Source: CAZSNT01 sp964607765 (GTDB taxonomy: Bacteria; Verrucomicrobiota; Lentisphaeria; Oligosphaerales; JABHEG01). From it: a stretch of DNA of 30,923 bases. The notes below the pieces were generated by a model. The model did not search any database. It had not been told where the DNA came from and saw only the letters and a program-made list of their open reading frames with translations. The stretch spans positions 1 to 30,923 of the forward strand of contig CAZSNT010000129.1 of the NCBI GenBank assembly GCA_964607765.1, read 5' to 3'. Numbering within the stretch: the first letter of the stretch is position 1; every line of letters starts with the position of its first letter. The translations under genes were made by a program, and so were the position numbers. Positions 24,839-30,923 of this stretch are shown in pieces.

Positions 24839-24873
24839 GGGGTTTGCCTGAGTAACGAGTTTCGGCAAACCCC
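24839..24873 (-). promoter_or_regulatory. Leader hairpin upstream of the unknown-hisD-hisC operon
   Basis: Perfect 10-bp arms GGGGTTTGCC (24839-24848) and GGCAAACCCC (24864-24873) flank a 15-base loop. On the minus strand the hairpin ends about 16 bases before the GTG start of the small gene, and its last bases run into a three-codon frame, ATG AGA GGC TGA, whose AGAGG is the ribosome site of the gene. It could be a translational switch or the end of the murJ transcript; there is no T-run after it. No run of His codons is present, so classical his attenuation is not supported. Confidence 0.5.
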
Positions 24874-24889
24874 AACTATACACCACAAA

Positions 24890-24921
24890 TGACTCAGTGA
24901 CTGGATGACCCAGTGACTCTT
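24890..24921 (+). repeat. Octamer tandem repeat
   Basis: Four eight-base units all beginning TGAC (for example TGACTCAG and TGACTGGA) lie in direct repeat between murJ and the small gene. Unlike the other satellites in this window the period is eight. Confidence 0.75.
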
Positions 24922-24992
24922 GGGTGCCAGTTACGTGAGGCATCCGCGCGTCCCCCGCAGCCCGGGTTCCCTGCCCCCCGGGCCACGGAGTC

Positions 24993-25020
24993 CTCGCTCC
25001 CCGTTCCTCGCTTTTCGCTC
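24993..25020 (+). repeat. Short heptameric satellite next to murJ
   Basis: Four degenerate seven-base units of the type CTCGCTC/CTCGCTT directly follow the stop codon of murJ on the minus strand. Pyrimidine-rich; the complement resembles the purine satellites elsewhere in the window. Confidence 0.65.
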
Positions 25021-25028
25021 CTCCAGGA

Positions 25029-26600
25029 TCACCTACGGCCAGCTTTGCCTCGCACGGCGGCGATGAGTTCCCGGACTTCCGGCGCGCCGAGGCAGAAGGC
25101 GGCGGCCAGGTAGACCGCCCCCCCCGCGACGAGCGGAACGAACACGAGAAGGCAGCGCTCGACGAGTTCAGGCGTGTCTGTGGCCGGCAGGCGCCGCAGC
25201 AGCAGCGTTGCAGCGCTCACCGCGAGCAAGGCGGCGACTCCGAGCCGCGCCGTGCTCCGAGCCAGCTCGGCGAAGGGAATATTCTCCAAATCCCGCCGCG
25301 CCAGCCACAGCAACAGTCCGACATTGACGTACGAACACACGCTCGTGGACAGCGCCAGGCCGCCCTGTTTCAGCCACCACATGAGCGAGAGGTTGAGTAT
25401 GACGTTGAGCACGAGGCAGACGCAGCCCACCTTGACGGGGGTTCGCGTATCCCGTTTTGCGTAGAACGGTGTGACTGCGATCTTCGCGCAGGCGAATGCG
25501 GGGATCCCGGGCAGGTAGAACCGCAGCGCCCAAACTGTCTCACGCGTACTCACCGCATCGAACGAGCCACGTTCGAACAGCAGTCTGACCACGGGCCCGG
25601 CCAATGGCCCGAGCAGGCAAGCGACGGGCAGCGCCAGGAACAGCACGTGACGCAGCGCGTAGACCAGGCTCTGCTCCATGCCCTGCCGATCGTCGCACGC
25701 CCAGGCACGCGACATAGCCGGCAGCGCGACAACGGCCATGGCGACCCCGAACAGTCCAACCGGCAGATAGACCAGGCGCTGACTGTAATACAGCGAGCTC
25801 ACGGCCATGCTGCCCAGAATCCGAGCCAGCAGCTTGTCGATCAGGGCGTTGAATTGCGTGACGCCGGTGCCGATCAAAGCAGGCGCGATCAAGGCAACGA
25901 CGTGCCGGACCTCCGGCGCGCGCCAGTCCGGCACGAACCTGAGTACAAGCCCTTGCCTGCGGCACGCGTGCAGATGCACGCCGAACTGCAGCACACCCGC
26001 AAACAGCACGGCAATACCGAGAGCGTAAACCTGGCCCGTGCGCGCCACTCCCCAGTACGGGCAAACGCATGTCGTGGCGATGATCAGCACGACATTGAGC
26101 AACACGGGGCTCAGGGCGGGTACAGTGAAGCGCTGCAGGCTGTTCAGCACGCCCGCGAGGGCGCCGGCACCGCAGATGAGCACGGCGTAGGGCATGACCA
26201 GGGGCAGCAGACGGAGCGTCATCGTGTCCAGATCATTGCGGGCGAACGGCCGCAACACGAGGCTCGCCAGAATAACAACGCCCACACAACCGGCAAGCAC
26301 GGTCAGCAGCACCGAGATGACCCGCTGTGCGCCCTCCCATGCCGTCGACTTGCCGTCTTTCTCCAGCGCGCCGGAGAATGTCGGGACAAATGCGGCGGAG
26401 AACGCCCCCTCGCCGAACAGTGCCCGGAGCAGGTTCGGCACCATGAACGCGATCGTGAACGCGGCAAACGCGGTGCCCGTGCCCCAGTGCCGGGCAAACG
26501 TCACGTCCCGGACCAGCCCGAGCACGCGGCTGAGCAGGATTCCGCTGCTGACCAGCAGGGCGGAGCGACTGATGTGTTTCAGTGAATGTCTGCCGGGCAT
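25029..26600 (-). CDS. murJ: Lipid II flippase MurJ (MviN family)
   Basis: 523 residues from ATG 26600. It has about 14 hydrophobic segments and the MviN signature at the start ('SGILLSRVLGLVRDVTFARHWG', here cited in part as SRVLGLVRD), 'AFMVPNLLRALFGEGAFSAAF' with 'NLLRALFGEG', and later 'FNALIDKLLA' and 'YYSQRLVYLPVGLFG'. MurJ moves lipid II across the inner membrane for peptidoglycan synthesis. The frame is open 13 codons further to a GTG at 26639, but those residues are not family-like; no strong ribosome site supports either start. It is divergent from the VWA gene and followed by repeats. Confidence 0.93.
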   Translation of the reverse strand: MPGRHSLKHISRSALLVSSGILLSRVLGLVRDVTFARHWGTGTAFAAFTIAFMVPNLLRALFGEGAFSAAFVPTFSGALEKDGKSTAWEGAQRVISVLLTVLAGCVGVVILASLVLRPFARNDLDTMTLRLLPLVMPYAVLICGAGALAGVLNSLQRFTVPALSPVLLNVVLIIATTCVCPYWGVARTGQVYALGIAVLFAGVLQFGVHLHACRRQGLVLRFVPDWRAPEVRHVVALIAPALIGTGVTQFNALIDKLLARILGSMAVSSLYYSQRLVYLPVGLFGVAMAVVALPAMSRAWACDDRQGMEQSLVYALRHVLFLALPVACLLGPLAGPVVRLLFERGSFDAVSTRETVWALRFYLPGIPAFACAKIAVTPFYAKRDTRTPVKVGCVCLVLNVILNLSLMWWLKQGGLALSTSVCSYVNVGLLLWLARRDLENIPFAELARSTARLGVAALLAVSAATLLLRRLPATDTPELVERCLLVFVPLVAGGAVYLAAAFCLGAPEVRELIAAVRGKAGRR

Positions 26601-26809
26601 CGTACCAGAACCGAAGCGTGGACTGTGGCGGAGCGTCACCTATCGACGCAGGAGTTCACGTGCTATATTCCGTCAATAAAGCGTCGTTCTGCGTCGTTAC
26701 TCTCTAGTGAGAGTACAATCGCGTTCGTTCGCGCGCAATGCAATGCAGGGCAATCGACGGATTTCTGCACCTGCCAAAGTCACGTGTCCCACAGTCCGGA
26801 GTGACGGCC
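26601..26809. promoter_or_regulatory. Divergent promoter region between murJ and the VWA operon
   Basis: 209 bases shared by two divergent transcription units. It holds a duplicated GCGTCGTT (26681-26698 area) and, at 26698-26715, the dyad described separately. AT-richer text around 26660-26680 ('tgctatattccgtcaataaa') is the most promoter-like part, but I cannot assign boxes with confidence. Confidence 0.45.
26698..26715. promoter_or_regulatory. Perfect 7-bp dyad, candidate operator
   Basis: TACTCTC (26698-26704) and GAGAGTA (26709-26715) are exact inverted copies around TAGT. The symmetrical site lies between two divergent genes about 95 bases before the VWA start, a common place for a regulator to bind. 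No T-run follows, so a terminator is unlikely. Confidence 0.4.
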
Positions 26810-28591
26810 ATGAAGAAGAAGCTGTACCTCCTCGCGTCCATTGCTCTGTCTTTGTCGATCCACGCGATCTTCCTGCTGGTCGTGGCCGACAAACTCACTC
26901 TGTCCGTGTTCTCCAAAACGACGGACACGGACGACGCGGACGCCCCACGCCACACCGTTCTCACGGACGTCCGGGATCTGCAGAACAATGTGCGCCGACC
27001 CCAGGAACAGATCAACGACGACACACTTTCCGACCTGGCCGAGACCGTGAAGCAGTCCGAGAAGATCCGGGACATCTTCGAAGAGCACCACCTGGTAGAG
27101 ATTCCGAAACCCAAGCTTCGTCTGACCAAAGGGCGGGACTTGTTGAGCAGCCCGAAGCCGCCGGAACCGACACCGCCGCGGCAGGCAACAGCTCCACGAC
27201 CCGAGATCGTCAGCATCGACGGGGATGAGTTGTGGAAGTCTCCCGAGCGCCTGGCCGTGCAGCGGCCGTTCATCCCGAAAGTGGATCGGCAGAATGTGAA
27301 TGCCAAGATGCTGCCCAGCCTGGTGCACCATGGCGAACTGAAGGGCGGCTCCGGCAAGACGTTCGAGGTGGGAATGAGGTTGCACGGGCTGTCTCTGTCC
27401 AAGGGGCCGCGGATCGGCGATGTTCCCATCGACGGATCGGGACAATCACGGGCATCAGCGTTCACCGGCCAAGGCGGCTCGGCTCCCACGGTTCGGGCGC
27501 CCGCGCTGCCGGTGGGTTTGAGTCCGGGCGCGGACAATGTGCGCACGCACAAAGGCCAGCAGGTCCACCAGCTCGACAAGCTCATGGCCGTGTCCATGGT
27601 GGTGTATCCCGACCGCGCCGGCGGCGGCTTCTTCCGCGTCGACATCTCACCCAACCCGCGCAGTGAGCGCCTGCGGCCGGTGTCGAAGGACATCATGTTC
27701 CTCATCGACTGCTCCAACAGCATCTCGCCTGCGAAGCTGAAGCAGTTCAAAGAGGCGGTGGCTGAGGCGCTGCCGTACTTGACCAAGCGGGACGGATTCA
27801 ACATCATCTCATTCCGCGAGCGGGCCCAGACCTGTTTCCCGAGTTTCATGCCGGTGACGGACGAGAGCGTTGCCGTGGGTGAGAAGTACGTGCGGAGCCT
27901 GCAGCGCGGCGGCATGACCGACGTGTTTGCCGGGCTGGCGCCGGCGGTTGAGAGCGGCTCGACTCCGGACGACGCATTCCGGCCGCTGAATGTGTTCCTG
28001 ATGAGTGACGGGCAGTCGACCGTGAAAGACAGCCTTGCCAATGACGTGTTTATCCGCAAGATCGTGGAGATGAACCGCAAGAACGTCTCGATCTACTCGT
28101 TCAGTGCCGGCAAGAACGTCAACCGTTTCCTGCTCGACTTCCTCGCCTATCACAACCGCGGCCTCAGTCTGCACCAGGAGCAGCTGAAGCATTTCAGGCG
28201 CGAGCTGGTCGAATTCATCGGCACGCACGCGAGCCTGATCGTGTCCGACCTGAAGTACCACATCGCGGACGGCTTGGACGAGGACGTGTTCCCGAAGCGA
28301 CTGCCGCACCTGTACCGGGGTGAGACACTGTCGGTTTACGGCCGTTACCCGAAGGGCGCGGAGGAGATCGCTGTTTCGGTCACCGGTCGTGACATCGACG
28401 GCAACATTGAGGAGCTCATTTTCCGTGGCAGCATTGCGGACGCCGGACGCGACTCACCGCAGTTGGCTCTGGACTGGGCGGCTCAGAAAATATTCCACCT
28501 GATTGGGCTGCGAACCCTGGATCCCTCGCCGCAGATCCAGGCAGAGATCCGCCAGGTTGCGCAGAAATACAACCTGTACGTGCCGTACTAA
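26810..28591 (+). CDS. VWA-domain protein with TonB-like N-terminal membrane anchor
   Basis: 593 residues. One membrane helix (about 4-27) carries Ser and His spaced as in TonB ('SLSIHAIFLLVV'). A Pro/Lys/charged periplasmic linker follows to about residue 285 with 'PKPPEPTPPR', also TonB-like. A von Willebrand A domain at about 290-470 has a complete metal-dependent adhesion site: Asp300, Ser302 and Ser304 in 'DCSNS', Thr370 in 'GGMTDVF' and Asp400 in 'MSDGQ'. A beta-rich C-terminus ends in 'NLYVPY'. Most likely an inner-membrane-anchored periplasmic protein binding a partner through Mg. Start at 26810 has GGAG eight bases upstream; the longer frame lacks one. tatC follows after 30 bases. 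Confidence 0.85.
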   Translation: MKKKLYLLASIALSLSIHAIFLLVVADKLTLSVFSKTTDTDDADAPRHTVLTDVRDLQNNVRRPQEQINDDTLSDLAETVKQSEKIRDIFEEHHLVEIPKPKLRLTKGRDLLSSPKPPEPTPPRQATAPRPEIVSIDGDELWKSPERLAVQRPFIPKVDRQNVNAKMLPSLVHHGELKGGSGKTFEVGMRLHGLSLSKGPRIGDVPIDGSGQSRASAFTGQGGSAPTVRAPALPVGLSPGADNVRTHKGQQVHQLDKLMAVSMVVYPDRAGGGFFRVDISPNPRSERLRPVSKDIMFLIDCSNSISPAKLKQFKEAVAEALPYLTKRDGFNIISFRERAQTCFPSFMPVTDESVAVGEKYVRSLQRGGMTDVFAGLAPAVESGSTPDDAFRPLNVFLMSDGQSTVKDSLANDVFIRKIVEMNRKNVSIYSFSAGKNVNRFLLDFLAYHNRGLSLHQEQLKHFRRELVEFIGTHASLIVSDLKYHIADGLDEDVFPKRLPHLYRGETLSVYGRYPKGAEEIAVSVTGRDIDGNIEELIFRGSIADAGRDSPQLALDWAAQKIFHLIGLRTLDPSPQIQAEIRQVAQKYNLYVPY

Positions 28592-28621
28592 TCCGCCACG
28601 CCCGGCGACACTACTTCCCAT

Positions 28622-29815
28622 ATGCGACACATTCTGCAGACGATCCGGGGAACGCCTGACCCGGACAATCCAGAGAAGAACATGCCCATCTGGGACCACC
28701 TCGAGGAACTGAGGTGGACCATCTTCAAAACGATGGGCACGCTGGCGGTGACAACCGGCATCGGCCTGGCATGCACGGACTGGATGTACGCGCTGCTGAA
28801 GCGGCCTCTGAACGGCTTGGAAGACAAGGTCAAGCTGGTCTTTGCCGCGCCTCTGGACGGGATCCTGTTCCAGCTCAAACTGGCGTTATTCGGCGGCTGT
28901 CTCATGGCGGCGCCGTTTGTGTTCTACTTCATCTGGGAGTTTGTCAGCCCTGCGCTGAAGGAGGTAGAGAAACGCGCTTTCTGGGTGAGCCTCGGTACGG
29001 GGCTTGTGTTCTTTGCAATCGGCATTAGCTTCGGATACTATCTGCTGCCGTTCGGGTTGCCGTTGCTGGTGGCGTTCGGCAAGGACGGTATCCAGCAGCT
29101 CTGGTCGATATCGGCCTACGTGGGATTCTGTTTCCGCCTGTTGCTGGGCTGCGGCGTGATTTTCGAGTTGCCCGTGGTGCTGACCGTGATGGTCAGGATG
29201 GGCCTTGTCCGTGTCGAGACGCTGGCAAGGAACCGGCCGTTTGCCGTGATCATCGCGCTGTTTGTAGCGGCGATTCTGACGCCGCCTGACCCCATCAGTC
29301 AGGCAGTGCTGGCGCTGCCCATTATCCTGCTCTACGAGCTGAGCATCATCTCAGGCCGCTGGCAGGAACGGCGCCGACTCGAGCGCGAAGAAGAAGACGG
29401 TTTCGCCTCGGACGACACGCCGGCCGCCGGGCCGCCGCGGACGGCGGCCGAACCGCAGGATGCCGGGGTGGCAGCGACGCCGGACAGCCCGAGCCCCGCA
29501 CAGGACAATGAAGCCGCGATCGGGCCGGACTATGTCCCGGAAGCAGACGGCGAGCTTCCCGGTCACGATGAGTCCGACTACTACGACAATGACTATTACA
29601 GTGACGAGGATTTCCAGGGCTGGAATGAGGCGATCGGCGAGCCGGAGCCTAGTGCCGCTACCCCCGAACCAACCGCACCCGAGCAGGACGATGCGGACCG
29701 GGAGGACAGCACTGAACAGGGACCTGCCCAGGACAATGCACCGCCCGTCTCAGACGGCGCTACAAAGGATGAAGGCGCCCCTGAAGACGGACCCGGAGAC
29801 GAACCTGAGCGATAG
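28622..29815 (+). CDS. tatC: Sec-independent translocase subunit TatC with long acidic C-terminal tail
   Basis: 397 residues. The TatC core spans about residues 21-245: 'IWDHLEELRW' at the cytoplasmic N-terminus, the periplasmic-loop motif 'FIWEFVSPALKEVEKR' with Glu106, and six hydrophobic segments ending near 'YELSIISGRW'. This core binds twin-arginine signal peptides. After it comes an unusual tail of about 150 residues rich in Asp, Glu, Pro and Ala, with a Tyr/Asp patch ('ESDYYDNDYYSDEDF'). The start is uncertain: ATG 28622 lacks a good ribosome site, and ATG 28682 ('MPIWDHLEEL') is where many TatC proteins begin. tatA follows after 15 bases. Confidence 0.92.
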   Translation: MRHILQTIRGTPDPDNPEKNMPIWDHLEELRWTIFKTMGTLAVTTGIGLACTDWMYALLKRPLNGLEDKVKLVFAAPLDGILFQLKLALFGGCLMAAPFVFYFIWEFVSPALKEVEKRAFWVSLGTGLVFFAIGISFGYYLLPFGLPLLVAFGKDGIQQLWSISAYVGFCFRLLLGCGVIFELPVVLTVMVRMGLVRVETLARNRPFAVIIALFVAAILTPPDPISQAVLALPIILLYELSIISGRWQERRRLEREEEDGFASDDTPAAGPPRTAAEPQDAGVAATPDSPSPAQDNEAAIGPDYVPEADGELPGHDESDYYDNDYYSDEDFQGWNEAIGEPEPSAATPEPTAPEQDDADREDSTEQGPAQDNAPPVSDGATKDEGAPEDGPGDEPER

Positions 29816-29822
29816 AAGGAGG
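29816..29822 (+). promoter_or_regulatory. Strong Shine-Dalgarno of tatA
   Basis: AAGGAGG begins on the base after the tatC stop codon and lies eight bases before the tatA ATG. It is the strongest ribosome site in the window and fits the need for many more TatA than TatC copies. Confidence 0.85.
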
Positions 29823-29830
29823 ACGGATTC

Positions 29831-30085
29831 ATGGGAACGATAGGATACGGTGAACTGCTGCTGATATTCCTGATTGTGCTGCTGCTGTTCGGCGGTCGGA
29901 AGATCCCCGAGATTGCCAAGGGACTGGGCAAGGGCATGCGCGAATTCAAGAAAGCACGGGACGACATCCACGACGCCATCGAGCGCGAGATCGACGACAT
30001 TGAGCGCCCCCCCGCACCGCAGACGACGCCGCCGAAGCAGGCTGAGCAGCCTCCGGCTGAGGCAAAGCCGACAGAGACGGCGTAG
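29831..30085 (+). CDS. tatA: Sec-independent translocase subunit TatA
   Basis: 84 residues: a single membrane helix ('GYGELLLIFLIVLLLFGG', about residues 5-22), the 'FGGRKIPEIAKGLGKGMREFKKA' hinge and amphipathic helix (here cited by FGGRKIPE and GKGMREFKKA), then a charged, Pro-rich tail. TatA forms the pore or membrane-weakening oligomer that TatC recruits. The Glu near the start of the helix ('GYGELL') replaces the usual Gln/Glu position and is compatible with function. No separate TatB is in the window, so this may be a minimal TatAC system. Confidence 0.95.
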   Translation: MGTIGYGELLLIFLIVLLLFGGRKIPEIAKGLGKGMREFKKARDDIHDAIEREIDDIERPPAPQTTPPKQAEQPPAEAKPTETA

Positions 30086-30474
30086 AGCAGAGCCGCACAA
30101 GGCCTGAAATGCGCCGAGGCCGTCTGGGCAACAGGCCGCCGGCTGTCCCGGTAACACGCTGCCGGGGCGACGCCTCGTGCGGTAGGTTCGCTGTCCCAGT
30201 AACGTAGCCCGGGTCTCCTGACCCGGGACGTCTGGACCACAGGCAAGATGCACAGCACGGCAAGATACCCGGCTCAGGAGAGCCGGGCTACGCCGGACGT
30301 CTGGACGACAGGCAAGATACCCGGCTCAGGAGAGCCGGGCTACGGGGGCGGTTGCCTGCAGTGCATCCCAAGAGTGCTGTCAGACTGAACGCCATTCCCC
30401 GGCAACCAACAGTGCCGCGGCCGCTCGGGACGCCGGGGTCTCCAGCCGAAACGACCGAACTCTCCCTTTTCCTC
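30086..30474. other. Intergenic region rich in REP elements
   Basis: 389 bases between tatA and the small Cys-rich gene on the other strand. The middle holds three complete GTAG-REP palindromes (30204-30343). A weak GGCCT/AGGCC stem lies at about 30100-30120, just after tatA, without a T-run. No gene is supported; the flanking parts show nothing recognisable. Confidence 0.65.
30204..30343. repeat. Cluster of three GTAG-REP palindromes with a duplicated spacer
   Basis: REP 1: GTAG at 30204-30207, arms CCCGGGTC and GACCCGGG with loop TCCT (30208-30227). REP 2: arms CCCGGCTC (30268-30275) and GAGCCGGG (30280-30287) with loop AGGA, then CTAC. REP 3 at 30320-30343 is identical to REP 2. REP 1 is inverted relative to REP 2 and 3. 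The spacers share GGACGTCTGGAC (30226-30237 and 30295-30306) and CAGGCAAGAT (30240-30249 and 30309-30318), so the last unit is a recent duplication. Confidence 0.9.
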
Positions 30475-30747
30475 CTACAGACGCTGGAACAGGAACCACA
30501 GCAGGGCGAGCACGACGACCACGACGACCACGATGCCGACGCCGCGACCGCAGCAGCAGCACGGCCCACTGTCCCCCTCTGCCGTGCCAGCACCATCCTC
30601 GTCCGCTTCTCCAGCTGCCGGTGAGTAGAGCGATGTCATGGCGTCGGCTCGAGCGCGCTGCGCCATGATCTCGACCGCCTCCTCCTTGGTAATCTCCCCC
30701 GCGGTGAGCTTTTCACCGAGCTCTTCAGGTGTGGGATAATCCGTCAT
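30475..30747 (-). CDS. Small protein with CCCC motif and C-terminal membrane helix
   Basis: 90 residues from ATG 30747; the frame continues upstream only into satellite DNA. Residues 5-35 form a charged helical hairpin ('TPEELGEKLTAGEITKEEAV') faintly like SHOCT-type oligomerisation domains. A Gly/Asp/Glu-rich linker follows, then four consecutive Cys (63-66), then a hydrophobic segment (about 69-87) made largely of Val and Leu, ending in 'FLFQRL'. The layout fits a tail-anchored membrane protein with a Cys cluster at the membrane surface, possibly a lipidation or metal site. I do not recognise the family; the ribosome site is weak. It is convergent with tatA. Confidence 0.6.
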   Translation of the reverse strand: MTDYPTPEELGEKLTAGEITKEEAVEIMAQRARADAMTSLYSPAAGEADEDGAGTAEGDSGPCCCCGRGVGIVVVVVVVLALLWFLFQRL

Positions 30748-30759
30748 CTGCTTATGTTC

Positions 30760-30815
30760 CGTTACTCGTTGTTCGTTATTCGGTTCGCTGCCCGCTGTTC
30801 GTTTCCCGGCACCCG
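30760..30815 (+). repeat. Heptameric satellite upstream of the small Cys-rich gene
   Basis: Eight degenerate seven-base units, beginning with CGTTACT and CGTTGTT and drifting to CTGCCCG-type. It lies 13 bases upstream of the small gene's ATG and merges into the 13-bp array that follows, so the gene's promoter must lie within or beyond the repeat. Confidence 0.8.
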
Positions 30816-30818
30816 CCC

Positions 30819-30923
30819 CTCGCACTCGCCCCTCGCACTCGCCCCTCGCACTCGCCCCTCGCACTCGCCCCTCGCACCCGCCCCTCGCACTCGCCCCTCG
30901 CACTCGCCTCTCGCACTCGCCCC
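30819..30923 (+). repeat. 13-bp tandem repeat running off the window
   Basis: Eight copies of a 13-base unit (CTCGCACTCGCCC) start at 30819 and recur every 13 bases to the window end. Copies differ by single bases (one has CGCACCCG, another CGCCTCTCG). Thirteen equals seven plus six, so it may have arisen from the neighbouring heptamers. The open frame across it on the minus strand (Arg/Gly/Ala repeats) is a by-product. Confidence 0.9.

Noticed and set aside
23215..24855. Plus-strand frame of 546 codons
   Set aside because: Antisense to hisD and the start of the next gene; no motif.
25647..26585. Plus-strand frame of 312 codons
   Set aside because: Antisense to murJ, very polar and Gln/His/Arg-rich; no motif.
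30226..30343. CRISPR-like repeat spacing
   Set aside because: Only two or three units with strongly palindromic REP cores, duplicated 'spacers' and no cas genes.
30819..30923. Arg/Gly-rich repeat protein encoded by the 13-bp array
   Set aside because: The frame exists only because the repeat lacks stops; the downstream gene has its own start at 30747.

Overview
The window is GC-rich, densely coding bacterial chromosome from an organism with a Gram-negative style envelope. It carries a murJ lipid II flippase, a TatA/TatC exporter, an ABC exporter with a membrane-fusion-type partner, secreted proteins with Sec-type signals and a 2604-residue modular surface protein. The giant protein (FG-GAP repeats, choice-of-anchor-D repeats, parallel beta-helix, LamG folds and a terminal 'GWNLVSF' module), the GTAG-type REP palindromes and the seven-base intergenic satellites together suggest the PVC group (Kiritimatiellota/Lentisphaerota-like). 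That placement is an inference, because no rRNA or other phylogenetic marker is present. I saw no tRNA, rRNA, CRISPR array, transposase, integrase or phage gene.

Layout. 1-7949: REP-type palindromes, then the giant secreted protein on the minus strand. 8326-11434, minus: a secreted beta-propeller lactonase and two sugar phosphate isomerase/epimerase-like TIM barrels, a small carbohydrate-metabolism group interrupted by REP elements. 11576-12523, plus: an aminoglycoside-phosphotransferase-fold kinase, divergent from the isomerases. 12939-18143, plus: a tightly overlapping three-gene exporter (two ABC half-transporters and an HlyD-like protein with an acidic Glu/Pro insert in place of a coiled coil). 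18253-20996, minus: the TldD/TldE protease pair, convergent with the exporter. 21322-21903, plus: a thioredoxin-fold protein. 21900-24822, minus: a small unknown protein, hisD, hisC and a DUF503/YlxP-like protein, joined by short gaps or overlapping stop/start codons. 25029-26600, minus: murJ. 26810-30085, plus: a VWA-domain protein with a TonB-like N-terminal anchor, then tatC with a long acidic tail and tatA. 30475-30747, minus: a small tail-anchored-looking protein with four consecutive cysteines. The window ends inside a 13-bp tandem repeat.

The exporter cluster and the VWA-tatC-tatA cluster are the two regions where the genes appear to work together in a way not fully explained by textbook families. 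The intergenic DNA is unusual in its own right: it holds several copies of a GTAG-REP family, some paired in a conserved composite, and many unrelated short satellites that share a seven-base period. No strong candidate for a completely new defence or mobile system is visible. The best leads are the acidic-insert fusion protein of the exporter, the TonB-like VWA/Tat operon and the REP/satellite architecture.
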